Origin: Adiantum capillus-veneris
Lineage: Eukaryota > Streptophyta > Polypodiopsida > Polypodiales > Pteridaceae
DNA: 64,000 bases
Assembly (NCBI GenBank): GCA_014529385.2
Contig: CM043953.1
Coordinates: 110,430,549 to 110,494,548 of the forward strand
Direction: 5' to 3'
The position numbers and the translations under genes are program-made. Shown in pieces: positions 32,877-42,881 of this stretch. The notes under the pieces are model-generated. The model was not told where the DNA came from. It was given only the letters and a program-made list of their open reading frames with translations, and did no database searches. Position 1 is the first letter of the stretch, and each line of letters opens with the position of its first letter.

Positions 32877-35800
32877 ATGCACTTACGCTCTAGGCGGGTG
32901 CTAGAACACGAGCATATTGAGGGTGCCTCTGTTCATACGGACACCCATTACCCATCCACGATAGGCTCTAGACCCTCAGCGGGGACACAAGGTAGCACCA
33001 CCCAAGACCCTAAAATAGCCACTAGTGATTCCTCCTCCGACTCAGAAATCATGGAAGCATACCCTACCCAAAACACTGAGAGAGAAGGCCATGCACCTCC
33101 CGAAGCTCCACAGCCTAGTACTAGTATGTTTAGCCGTTTCATGGAAACATTAGGTAGAGGTACTCGCTCGGAACCTGATGCAAATGAAGCACACGAAGGG
33201 GGTGGGGAAGTGGACTCTCCTTTCACATCGCACGTGGACCCCACACCCCCAAAGAGTGTCCATGTGGATATCCTGCCAACTTCTTACCAAGAAGGCCTTG
33301 TTGAGCTGCCTCCTTCAGAAGTTCCCTCTAGAGTACCGTTGGTGACAAGAAAAACCACGGGGAGCAACATTGCTTCTACCTCACAAGAAACCGTTAACAC
33401 GTCGACTCTAGAAGGATTGTTCATTAATGATCATTGGACATACAACCTGCACACTGAGGTGTTGACGGATCTACACTCTGGCCACGCCTACCATGTAGGA
33501 TGGATAGAGATTGTACAATCCACCTCTAGTGCCACGAGCATCGAAGATCAACAGAAAATGATCTGTAATGTTATCCATGGCATTATTCAATCAGAAAGGC
33601 AAAACCGAGGGGTAAATATACTCTCAACTGGCCCCATGAGATTTCTGGATACGAGCAAGGCTCAACAGCCTACTCTATCACAAATGGAGACTCCTCTAAT
33701 GAGTCCCATGGACCCATCTTATGTCATTTCACCTGGGGTCTCTATGCAATCTGAGCCTCCGAGCGACAACTTTAGCTTCCCTAACTTGGATCAACCCTCT
33801 ATTAAGGAAAACACAGTGCTCACTCCAGGGATAGGCCTGACAGAGAATGTACCGATGACATCTACGGTTAGCGCAGTGCCACTACCTAGTGTCGTAGTAC
33901 CTAATATGGGGCCTCGACCGTATGTGCCTCTAGCCCCTTATGCACACATGGCCCCCACACCTCCAATTGTACCACTTGTTTATGCTCCTCGAGTGCCGCT
34001 CCCTAGTCCTTATCCGAGTGGACCTATGCCCGGTTATGTTCCATATCCTGCATCATCCACACATATGCCAAGACCGGTACCCGTCCCTCTCCCACATATG
34101 ATTCCAAGAGTACCTCCACCGGCCCTGCCTCCTCACATAGGTGACTTGGCAGCGTTTGCTCAAACCATAGGTCGATCTATCGCGGAAAATATGCGTCATG
34201 CATCTGATAGAGAGCCTAGAAGTAAGGCGGTACAAATTGCCAAACTCACGCAAAAATTCAATGGGGACGAAGATGCTAAAAAACACATTGAAGTGTTTGA
34301 ACAAGTATGTGATTCCTTAGGGGAACGCAACGAACTACATAAGTGCAATGCCTTAAGCTTGACATTAAGTGGGAAGGCTGGAGATTGGTATAGAACCCTA
34401 AGGGTGGACGAGAAAACAATCTACCCTACCCTTCGAAGGTTGTTTCTAAAGGAGTACATACGAGAAGGTGTGCTTTGGGGTGTAGCATCTCAGCTACAGA
34501 AGGCCAAACGTAAGGAAGGAGAGTCAGTAAGGGACTTCATTAGTCGTCTAAAGCACTTAAACTCTCGCTGCCCTGTAAATGAGCGCTTCAACAATAACCA
34601 ACTGCTTGATCGATTCATTCAAGGGTTGAGGAATGAAGGAATCTATAATGGACTAGTGATTAGAGGTATCACAACCTGGGAAGATGTCATTGCCAATGCA
34701 ATCCAATTAGAAGACAACTTGATGATAGCAGGCATGAGGGTGTCTACTGACACGAGATCCACTAGCTCACAAACCATTGAGTATGAACCCATGACTGCAA
34801 AGCCCATTGCCAATGAGCCAAAGGTATTTGAGACATTCTTGACAGACCTCACCAAGGCAATCCAAGAGTCTCTTAAGGATAATCGACCCCCTCAAAATAG
34901 TCACATGTATCCAAGAAGGGAGCAACAATGGTGTTCCATTTGCTTAGGTCCACATAGCACTAGTGAGTGCCCTACGTTTAGAGTAAAATTTAATGGAACT
35001 TGCAACGCATGTGGTAGGTATGGTCACCAAGCTAAGGATTGCTTAATGATCAAACGTATGATGGAAAATAGACCACCTGTAGCCTGGACGGATGCACCTC
35101 AAGCTCCTGTATTGATGCCTGCTCCACCTGTTGAGCAACTACCGCAACACATGGTTCCTAGATCTCAAAATGTTGTACAAGCTACACCGCTACCACCTCC
35201 TGTGCTAGGACCGCAGCCCCCGCATCCAAGAGTCGCCCCTATGAATCAAGTGGGTTGCGAGCCATCTAATGCTTATGCAGATGGCTGTGAGGAGGAAATA
35301 GACACTAGTATTGCCTACGGACTTGATTTATTGGAAGAGTGTCCTATATACTACATGGAAGATTGTTGGGGGCAAGTCAAGCCGGTTTATCAAGCTGCTG
35401 CTCTCGCATCCAGAGGTCAAAATATTAACACCCAGGCTAGGAGGCCACCTCTTCAATGCTACGAGTGTGGTGGACCACATCGGGCAGCGGAGTGCCCTAT
35501 TAGGCTGCAAAAGAATGCTGCACAGATGCAAATGAATCAAGGGAGCACGTCTGCAATGCCAATACTCACATGTAATCGTTGTGGCATAGATCACTTGATT
35601 GCCCAATGCCCCTATAACCCAAATGCACCTAAAATCACACCCCTAAATTTGGTCGAAATTGCTAGTGTGACATCGCCAATACCACCAGTCGCACCCGCTT
35701 ATGCCATTACACGGTCCATGCTTCAAGGGCCAGGCTATATCCTCGAAGAGAGAGATACCGCGTCAGTTATCCAAGCAAAGAAAAATAAGACACGAAGGAA

Positions 35801-37061
35801 GAGGTCGCAGAATACGGGAAATTCAAAGCCAAGTTCCAAAACAAACATCGGAACAGGAGATGACCCCGTGTATATGAATGACCTCGAGGATGATTCAAAT
35901 TCAATCGAGACAATGGAGACTAGAACCAATACCACAAAGGAAAAGACCGACAAAGAAAACCATAACATGGAACCAAATGAAAACCGAATAAGAGAAAACC
36001 ATAAAGAGCCTCTGAAAACACCACAAGTGTTTCCAAATCCAATCCAAGACCCCCAAGATAAACCGCAGGGGCAAAAAGGGAAGAATCGTAAAAAGAAGAT
36101 TGGGACGTACCCCAACCCAGTAGACGAGATTGAGCAGGTGAAACATCTAAGAGGTTTAGTGGAGGAGACTCAAAGGAAACTAGAACCAGAACCCATGCAT
36201 GTCAAAATTCATGACACAGTGTTTCCCACGCAAGTTCATCCACCCCACATGAACCATAGACTGTTAGCCATATCTAGTATCATCCAAGAAGGGAGTGAGG
36301 ACGGGACATCAGAAAGTGAGCATACACCTTTCTTGTTGGAAAGGATATTTAACGAAGGAATATCTGATCCCATTGAGGAATATGAGATTCCATCCTCACC
36401 AGTTCCTAGTCAAGGACCTACACCCTACAAAATGCCAATGAATGTTGCCAAACTAGTGGACTTCATGTCTTCTGAGGTCCGAACCACGATCATAGAAAAG
36501 CTGTATGGAGATCCTGAGTTATTCCTTGCACTTCGAGCATTCCTTAACGGAGAGCTACAAACGGGATTACCGCAGTTTGCGCAACCAAATAGGCCTGACT
36601 CGATTATGATTGATGAGGAAAATCATGTGCAATCACTTGACTTAGATGGACACGAGTCTGTGATCGAGGTACCCATTAACGAATTAGGGCAGTATTTTGA
36701 AGGTGACGAGTCTAATGCGACCCTACCCATCACTACCAAGGGATTAACTATAAAGGGAATTCTTGATGGTGGTGCGGGAGTTAGCATCGTTACAAAATAT
36801 TGTTGGGAATCCATGGGAAAACCCCGCCTCAGTGTTACTAACATTGTGGTAAAGATGGCAAATGGTACCATAGCCAAACCTATGGGGATGCTCAAGGATC
36901 TTAGGATCAAAGTTCTAGGACACAAGGTACGACATACGTTCATTGTAATGGATTTCTCTAAACACCTTATGTCATATGAAATGATTTTAGGACGACCATT
37001 CATGAGGGAAGCACAAATGGTTCATGATTGGTCTAAAAATCATGTCTATTTGCAATTCTAA
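32877..37061 (+). CDS. Unit C gag-protease polyprotein
   Basis: An intact frame of 1394 codons from ATG (MHLRSRRVLEHEH); its start resembles B's MNLRSGR. Residues 1-440 are disordered and very Pro/Ser-rich. The gag domain lies at about 445-620 (FNGDEDAKKHIEVFEQV, LTLSGKAGDWYRTL, RFIQGLRNEGIYNG). Four zinc knuckles follow: CSICLGPHSTSEC, CNACGRYGHQAKDC, CYECGGPHRAAEC and CNRCGIDHLIAQC. Three have CX2CX3HX4C and one CX2CX4HX4C. A long charged linker leads to a retropepsin domain with DGGAGVSIV (Asp 1297) and MILGRPFM (Leu 1371). The Ser/Thr after the catalytic Asp is Gly. The frame ends in TAA at 37059, and RT follows in the same frame. Confidence 0.9.
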   Translation: MHLRSRRVLEHEHIEGASVHTDTHYPSTIGSRPSAGTQGSTTQDPKIATSDSSSDSEIMEAYPTQNTEREGHAPPEAPQPSTSMFSRFMETLGRGTRSEPDANEAHEGGGEVDSPFTSHVDPTPPKSVHVDILPTSYQEGLVELPPSEVPSRVPLVTRKTTGSNIASTSQETVNTSTLEGLFINDHWTYNLHTEVLTDLHSGHAYHVGWIEIVQSTSSATSIEDQQKMICNVIHGIIQSERQNRGVNILSTGPMRFLDTSKAQQPTLSQMETPLMSPMDPSYVISPGVSMQSEPPSDNFSFPNLDQPSIKENTVLTPGIGLTENVPMTSTVSAVPLPSVVVPNMGPRPYVPLAPYAHMAPTPPIVPLVYAPRVPLPSPYPSGPMPGYVPYPASSTHMPRPVPVPLPHMIPRVPPPALPPHIGDLAAFAQTIGRSIAENMRHASDREPRSKAVQIAKLTQKFNGDEDAKKHIEVFEQVCDSLGERNELHKCNALSLTLSGKAGDWYRTLRVDEKTIYPTLRRLFLKEYIREGVLWGVASQLQKAKRKEGESVRDFISRLKHLNSRCPVNERFNNNQLLDRFIQGLRNEGIYNGLVIRGITTWEDVIANAIQLEDNLMIAGMRVSTDTRSTSSQTIEYEPMTAKPIANEPKVFETFLTDLTKAIQESLKDNRPPQNSHMYPRREQQWCSICLGPHSTSECPTFRVKFNGTCNACGRYGHQAKDCLMIKRMMENRPPVAWTDAPQAPVLMPAPPVEQLPQHMVPRSQNVVQATPLPPPVLGPQPPHPRVAPMNQVGCEPSNAYADGCEEEIDTSIAYGLDLLEECPIYYMEDCWGQVKPVYQAAALASRGQNINTQARRPPLQCYECGGPHRAAECPIRLQKNAAQMQMNQGSTSAMPILTCNRCGIDHLIAQCPYNPNAPKITPLNLVEIASVTSPIPPVAPAYAITRSMLQGPGYILEERDTASVIQAKKNKTRRKRSQNTGNSKPSSKTNIGTGDDPVYMNDLEDDSNSIETMETRTNTTKEKTDKENHNMEPNENRIRENHKEPLKTPQVFPNPIQDPQDKPQGQKGKNRKKKIGTYPNPVDEIEQVKHLRGLVEETQRKLEPEPMHVKIHDTVFPTQVHPPHMNHRLLAISSIIQEGSEDGTSESEHTPFLLERIFNEGISDPIEEYEIPSSPVPSQGPTPYKMPMNVAKLVDFMSSEVRTTIIEKLYGDPELFLALRAFLNGELQTGLPQFAQPNRPDSIMIDEENHVQSLDLDGHESVIEVPINELGQYFEGDESNATLPITTKGLTIKGILDGGAGVSIVTKYCWESMGKPRLSVTNIVVKMANGTIAKPMGMLKDLRIKVLGHKVRHTFIVMDFSKHLMSYEMILGRPFMREAQMVHDWSKNHVYLQF

Positions 37062-39446
37062 GACTCTGTCCTTAGAGTGGATTTGGTGACTGGTAAGGTA
37101 CACCCCTTAGGGAGTAAAACCATTATTGATCATCGCTCTGACACCACACTTCACTCGGCCCCACTACAATATTGTTACACTTGTAAGAAGGATACAGACA
37201 TTGGCCAAGATTCTCCTTACATGGATGTGTTACCGGGTATGACGGAATCAGACAACGTAGACTGGGTACACCTAGCTGCAACCATAGATACCTGGGGAAA
37301 TAGAGGAACCACTTGGGTCACACCAGAGGGGGAAGAGGTACCACAAACTGCACCTCTGAACATGATAAGTGCCATACATGCATCTTCTAAGGGCAAGGCA
37401 ATTGTAAACCAATCTGACAGTGACACCGATAGCTCAATAGAAGACTTTGACCAACATGACTCAGACACGGACTCCCAGAGTGAAACGGATTCTGAATCTC
37501 ATGAATTAGAGAGTGGAGCAAGTTCAGAGTCAAAACATTCGGAAGGACCGAGCACATCAACCGATGATAGCTCCTCCGAGAGTGAAGAGGACACCAATGA
37601 GGATTCCTTTAGTGAGCCAGATCTAAATGCAAATCAAAAGCAGGTCTCAAATAAGAAAAAGAAAAACTTTAAGAGGCGTCGATATCGAGCCAATGTACGT
37701 GCTAGGATAAAAAAGAAGAGATCCTCAGCAGAATGGCTCAGTTATATAGGAGCATGTGATGCTCATCGAAAATTGGTAGACGATTGGGGTGAATATCTCC
37801 AAAATGTTATGTGGTGTAGACCACGACCCCATGACATAGCCCAATTAGAGATCATAGACAAGCCAAAGTTGAGCCGCACTGCAAGGAGGCGTCAAAACCA
37901 AGAGTTAGCTCGACAACACAAGAAAGCAGAAATGGAAGCACAGACCAAAGCACAACCAGAATCCACAGACTTTCATCCTGCACCAGAACATTTCAAATCT
38001 TACACCACAGGGGAAGCAAAGGTTGTGTACACAAAAGCCCAAAGAATACCTATCGATGGGAATAATGGAATCTATTATGGTCCGGCAATAGTTAAAGAAA
38101 TAGAATTAGCCGACCCTGGTGAAGAATCAAAACCTGTTTTTATTGCCCAAGACCTCACAGAAGTTGAAGAGGCGGTCCTCAAAGAGCTTCTCAAGGAATT
38201 CAAGGACATATTCGCTTGGACATACCATGATATGAAAGGTGTTCCACCTTCTGTGGTCCAACATACAATCCCTATGATTAGCACTACGAAGCCCGTACAA
38301 CAAAGACCCTACCCGATGAATCCTAAGTACGCAAGGATCATTCAAGAAGAACTAGAAAAGCTTATCAAATGTGGGTTCATATATCCTATTGAACACTCTG
38401 AATGGGTGTCTCCAATAGTTATTGTGCCAAAAAAGAATGGGAAACTCAGGGTGTGCGTGGACCTCAAAAAAGTTAATGCAGCTACTAGAAGAGACCATTA
38501 CCCCCTACCATATTCCGAACATGTACTCGAAAGAGTTGCAGGCAAGGAAGCTTATAGCTTTCTAGATGGGTACTCAGGCTACAACCAAATAACGATAGCG
38601 CTCGAGGACCAAGCTAAAATTGCCTTCATCACAGAATTTGGCGTGTTTGCATTTCGTGTGATGGCTTTTGGCTTAACAAATGCCCCTGCTACATTCCAAC
38701 GATTAATAAACACTGCTTTTAAAGAATATTTGAGAGAGTTTTGTGAAGCTTTCTTAGACGACCTTTGTGTTTACTCTTCTTGGAAAGAACATCTATCATG
38801 TTTGTGGAAGGTGTTTGAAAAGTGTAGGTTATATCGTATCTCATTGAACCCGTTCAAATGCCAATTTTGGGTCAAGCATGGAGTTATTTTAGGGCATATA
38901 GTATCTAAGAATGGTATCTCAACCGATGAGAGCAAAATTAAAGTGATTCTAGAGTTACCACCACCAACCAATTACAAGGGAGTTCAAAGGTTCATGGGAC
39001 ACGTGGGTTATTATCGACGGTTTATTTTATTTTTCGCTGAGATAGCACGTCCTTTGTACAAGCTTCTCATTGAATTTAACTGGACTGAAGAGTGTGACCA
39101 GGCCTATGAACAATTGAAGAAAACACTAGCAAGTGCTCCGATTTTAAGGACACCTAACTGGGATGTCATTTTCCATGTGCATATTGATGCATCAAACTTT
39201 GCTATTGGGTGTGTTCTCACTCAACCAGGAGAACATAAATTGGACTATCCCATTAGCTTTGCAAGCCGTCAATTGAACGATGTTGAAAGGAACTACATCA
39301 CTACAGAGCGAGAAGGTTTAGCAATGGTTTATGCAGTAAAGAAATTTCGCTACTACCTTCTGGCAAACAAGTTTGTATTTTATGTGGATCATCAAGCGTT
39401 GCTGTATCTGGTAAACAAGCCATGCTCCACAGGAAGAATCACATGA
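37062..39446 (+). CDS. Unit C reverse transcriptase and RNase H (frame shared with gag-protease)
   Basis: Continuation of the gag-protease frame after one TAA; there is no ATG at its start, so it depends on readthrough or is the result of a nonsense mutation. An acidic Ser/Asp/Glu-rich segment (about 37390-37620) is followed by a basic segment and then RT: DLKKVNAATRRDHYPLP, VMAFGLTNAPATFQR and FLDDLCVYSS (Asp codons at 38757 and 38760). RNase H has HVHIDASNFAIG, TTEREGLAMVYAVKKF and FYVDHQALLYL. The frame stops at TGA 39444, where unit B has an Arg codon followed by Trp, so this is probably an Arg-to-stop substitution. All catalytic residues are present. Confidence 0.88.
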   Translation, partial: DSVLRVDLVTGKVHPLGSKTIIDHRSDTTLHSAPLQYCYTCKKDTDIGQDSPYMDVLPGMTESDNVDWVHLAATIDTWGNRGTTWVTPEGEEVPQTAPLNMISAIHASSKGKAIVNQSDSDTDSSIEDFDQHDSDTDSQSETDSESHELESGASSESKHSEGPSTSTDDSSSESEEDTNEDSFSEPDLNANQKQVSNKKKKNFKRRRYRANVRARIKKKRSSAEWLSYIGACDAHRKLVDDWGEYLQNVMWCRPRPHDIAQLEIIDKPKLSRTARRRQNQELARQHKKAEMEAQTKAQPESTDFHPAPEHFKSYTTGEAKVVYTKAQRIPIDGNNGIYYGPAIVKEIELADPGEESKPVFIAQDLTEVEEAVLKELLKEFKDIFAWTYHDMKGVPPSVVQHTIPMISTTKPVQQRPYPMNPKYARIIQEELEKLIKCGFIYPIEHSEWVSPIVIVPKKNGKLRVCVDLKKVNAATRRDHYPLPYSEHVLERVAGKEAYSFLDGYSGYNQITIALEDQAKIAFITEFGVFAFRVMAFGLTNAPATFQRLINTAFKEYLREFCEAFLDDLCVYSSWKEHLSCLWKVFEKCRLYRISLNPFKCQFWVKHGVILGHIVSKNGISTDESKIKVILELPPPTNYKGVQRFMGHVGYYRRFILFFAEIARPLYKLLIEFNWTEECDQAYEQLKKTLASAPILRTPNWDVIFHVHIDASNFAIGCVLTQPGEHKLDYPISFASRQLNDVERNYITTEREGLAMVYAVKKFRYYLLANKFVFYVDHQALLYLVNKPCSTGRIT

Positions 39447-40848
39447 TGGTTGTTAATTCTTTTGGAGTTTGATTTCACGATTGTAGTGAGACCCGGTAAA
39501 AGGCACGTCATGGCTGATCATTTGTCTCGCATACCCAATGGTGAAGCCCCTACAGGAGTTGATGATGAATTACCCGATACTTCCCTATTCATAGTTGAGA
39601 CTATGCATGAATGGAGTGAGAACATTGTTAACTTTTTAGTTAATGGTTTTCCACCCAAGGAACTTCGTAAGGATATCGCTCGAAGGCTAGTAAAAGAATG
39701 TGAACCCTATTGTTTGATTGCTGGAACTCTGTATAGACTAGGTAAGGACGATATTCTTAGGCGTTGTGCCCGCGAGGATGAATATTTGTATATCTTGCAA
39801 GAAGCACATATGGGCATAGCAGGAGGACATTTTTCAGGAGACCTGACTGCTAGAAAGGTGCTGCAATCAGGCTATTGGTGGCCAACTTTATTTAAGGATG
39901 CATCACTTTTTACAAAAGGGTGTGATGAGTGCCAACGTTACAAGACCACACAGCGCAAAGACAGAATGCCCTTACATCCTATTAAAGTAACCCAACCATT
40001 TGAAAAATGGGGTTTAGACTTTGTAGGTCCAATTAGTCCCGCAGCTCGCAACACTCAATCTCGATATATTCTAGTTGCTACGGACTATGTAACAAAGTGG
40101 GCTGAAGCTAAGGCTTCACAAAAAGCTGACGCGAGGACAACAGCTAAGTTTCTTTTTGAGAACATTATCACAAGATTTGGTTGCCCTTTTGAAATCGTTA
40201 GTGATAATGGTACCCATTTTATAAATGAGGTAATAAGAGAGCTTACCACGACCTTTATGATATCCCACCATAAGTCCACAAGCTAATGGACAAGCCAAGA
40301 GCACCAACAAGACCCTAATCTCTATTTTAGCCAAGACGGTAGAAGCTCATCGCACTGATTGGGATTTGAAGTTGACATCTGCTCTATGGGCTTATCGTAC
40401 TGCTTATAAAGTGGCTATTAATTGTACGCCATTCAAAATGGTATACGGCCAAGAAGCGGTTATGCCTTGGGAGTTTGTCATTCCTAGTCTTAGGGTAGCT
40501 TCGTAAGAAGGATGGAATGGTAACCCCTTAACCGAGCGTTTGTATATCTTAGAAAAACTAGACGAAGAGAGACAGTTGGCTGTGCAAAATGCTCTTGTGG
40601 AAAAGGATAGGAGAAAGAAGTGGTTTGATCGCCATGTGAAGGACAAGGACATCAAAGTTGGTGATAAAGTCCTTATGTATGGAGTACGTAAAGAGAAGAA
40701 AAAGTTGAAATATGCTGGTAAAGGACCATATAGAGTATGTGAAATTACCCCACAAGGTACCCTTCGTGTGGAAACTCTTGATGGAGTTGAAACCATTGGA
40801 TTCCTCAATGGGAGTAAATTCAAAAGATATATTATCCTTTAAGCCAAG
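39447..40848 (+). pseudogene. Unit C end of RNase H, HHCC module and integrase (inactivated)
   Basis: The same frame as RT continues from 39447 to 40286, with HLSRIPNGEAPTGVDDELPD, a single connector-HHCC module (H-x6-H in EAHMGIAGGHFS, then CDECQ), WGLDFVGP and EIVSDNGTHF. A small deletion near 40270-40280 shifts the frame. Beyond it the Glu position reads GQAKSTNKT, a Glu-to-Lys change that removes the third catalytic residue. A further stop lies at 40504, and the C-terminal domain is at 40540-40842 (IKVGDKVLMYGV, GPYRVCEITPQGT). The product is the cDNA integrase of the element; this copy is inactive. Confidence 0.86.
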
Positions 40849-42212
40849 AAGAACTACGGGCCATTCATCAAAAGAAGGCCGCCAAAGCACAAACCGAGTT
40901 AAAGAAGATACAAGCTCAAGCTGAGGCTAAGGAGCGACAACAACGTATAAGACAAAAACGAGAGTCTAACCTTGGAGTCACAAATGCATTCCACGTGGAA
41001 ATCGAAGAGGATTGGTCGGACTCTGACACACCTCTACGATACCCTATTGAGTTAAATAGTGCCTATGGAAAAGTGCTATATAACGCCTTATTGGACACGG
41101 GTGCTAAATATAATCTGCTATCCTATGGGGTGTGGTGTCAATTAGGGAAGCCACCTCTATCTGAGAGTATTATCCAAGTCAAGGGTGTCAACAAGAAAAA
41201 AACTACGGTTTTTGGAATCTGGCACACTTCTGTCAGCTATGACAATGGAATTGTAGCTCAAGTCTTTTTGGTCATGCCTACTGGAACTATGGAGGGTAAT
41301 ATAAACCTAGGACGCACGTGGATGATAGCCACCAAATGCACTATTGATTGGGGGACAAGGGGTGTCACAACGCAAAAACCAACTCTTATCCCTACCACTC
41401 AAGCCATAGTCCTTGAGATATTGCCTAAGGAAATAAAACCCAAGACATTGCATGTCCAGGAGGTTGAACCATACGTCCCCATAGCCCAACTCTCTACATC
41501 TTCAACTAATGTAGTTGAAAGAAAGCTTGAGACACACAAGAACCATCCTAATATAACAAAGAAAGCATACAAGTGGGTCCCTAAAGCTTCTTTAGTAACC
41601 ATGGCTGATGCTAAAAAACGGAAGCCTCGTAAGAAACGTCCCACTCGCTCCAAGAAATGTAAGAAAACGTGGCGCTGGATTCCTAAACGACTATTAAAAG
41701 CCCAAGGATATTATGATGGAAATGAGCAAATTTGGGTACCTAAACGTAAAATGTGTCCTTCCCTATCGACAACAAACCCATATGAGTCAAACAGCGTAAC
41801 GCTAAAGCCAATGGAAGACCGTGGGAAGGGAAAGATCACAGAATGCTACACACCTAGTCCAGAGCTAATTTGGGCTCCAAGGCAAACCCAATTTATTCCA
41901 CCTAGCTCAGGAAGGGGGGAGTTCCATGAAGCTTCTAGCTCCTCATGTAATACATCCATAGAGGTAAAAGCTTCTACACAGCCTCCATCTATAGTAATGG
42001 ACCTCAATGAAGCTACAAAAGAATCCACACCTCCCAGTGTTCAAGAATCACCTGATGAACCACTTCAAGTTCGATCCCGGGAGAGTACCTTACCACCCTT
42101 GCAACTTGACAAGGCACCTAGGGTAATAGAAAACTACTGGCAAAAATCCTCACCTATTACCAACTGGAACAATTGGTTTCAAAGGGTGACAAGCTCATTT
42201 CAAACGGTATGA
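40842..42212 (+). CDS. Unit C pol C-terminal extension with a second retropepsin-like domain
   Basis: An open frame of about 455 codons that begins by overlapping the end of integrase and has no ATG at its start, so it was probably once the tail of the pol polyprotein. A basic Gln/Lys-rich helix (about 40860-40960) precedes a retropepsin-like domain. Numbering from 40995, NALLDTGAKYNLLSYGVW has its Asp at residue 34, and NINLGRTWM has Leu at 105. The 71-residue spacing is close to the 73-74 seen in the B and C gag-pol proteases. The catalytic loop is a canonical D-T-G, unlike C's first protease. The remaining 300 residues are basic (KKRKPRKKRPTRSKK) and then Ser/Pro/Thr-rich, with no recognised domain. 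Confidence 0.72.
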   Translation, partial: SQEELRAIHQKKAAKAQTELKKIQAQAEAKERQQRIRQKRESNLGVTNAFHVEIEEDWSDSDTPLRYPIELNSAYGKVLYNALLDTGAKYNLLSYGVWCQLGKPPLSESIIQVKGVNKKKTTVFGIWHTSVSYDNGIVAQVFLVMPTGTMEGNINLGRTWMIATKCTIDWGTRGVTTQKPTLIPTTQAIVLEILPKEIKPKTLHVQEVEPYVPIAQLSTSSTNVVERKLETHKNHPNITKKAYKWVPKASLVTMADAKKRKPRKKRPTRSKKCKKTWRWIPKRLLKAQGYYDGNEQIWVPKRKMCPSLSTTNPYESNSVTLKPMEDRGKGKITECYTPSPELIWAPRQTQFIPPSSGRGEFHEASSSSCNTSIEVKASTQPPSIVMDLNEATKESTPPSVQESPDEPLQVRSRESTLPPLQLDKAPRVIENYWQKSSPITNWNNWFQRVTSSFQTV

Positions 42213-42219
42213 TCTACCC

Positions 42220-42233
42220 AAGGAAGGGGGGAG
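42220..42233 (+). other. Internal polypurine tract in unit C
   Basis: AAGGAAGGGGGGAG directly precedes TGTTTGTGG, the arrangement expected at a 3' LTR start. It may be a second plus-strand priming site or mark a degraded LTR. No LTR end could be found downstream. Confidence 0.45.
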
Positions 42234-42458
42234 TGTTTGTGGACATCCATCATTCACTTGCTTCCCTCTCAACCTTTCTCCCTGACCTCTTAATCTCCGA
42301 TCTTAGGGAATGTATATATAAAGCCTTATACTCACAAAAACAAGATAAAAAAGTAAAAGAGCAAGAGCCATCACACAAATCATAAAAACAAATTATGCAC
42401 AAAAACACGACCCTTGTAATATTTGCACTCTAACCATCATCTATTTGCGTGTACAGAT

Positions 42459-42881
42459 ATGGCTAGTACGCTAGAGTCATCCACTCCTGCCTTGGGTGAA
42501 AGGTACCCTCGTTACTTTTCATAAATATTTCACATGGTCTTTCCAGTGCTTGCATGTGAATGGGATTTGATAGGTATGCTAGCATGTGAGAGGAATTTTG
42601 AGGAGTTAGAATGACTGATACGTCTCTTGACCACGTCTGATCCATACTTAGTGGAGAGTGTTTCTCCCATTGCACAAGCCTACCCTTTTGACCAAGATGA
42701 CTATAGGCGTCTAGTGACCTTCTTAGTAAACATGGGCACCTATGATGAAGAAGAAAATTTACATGACTACACGGATGGCACATATGGTCTCATGGATGAT
42801 GACTTTGTTTATCTCGACGACGAGGATAGGGGTTTAGCCTTAGGGTTTCCCCCCAACCTCTACAATATCCTATTCCCTTGA
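42459..42881 (+). pseudogene. Small acidic ORF remnant downstream of a TATA-like site, unit C
   Basis: ATG 42459 (MASTLESSTPALGERYPRYF) runs 21 codons to a stop. After a further gap, an open frame at 42627-42881 continues with an acidic stretch (LHDYTDGTYGLMDDDFVYL). The ATG is preceded by a T-rich run ending in ACAG, like a splice acceptor. TATATATAAAG lies 140 bp upstream. I do not recognise the protein. Confidence 0.35.

Noticed and set aside
35735-36146. Phe/Leu-rich minus-strand frames as env-like membrane proteins
   Set aside because: Opposite strand of the charged linker in the intact unit C gag; no element orientation supports them.
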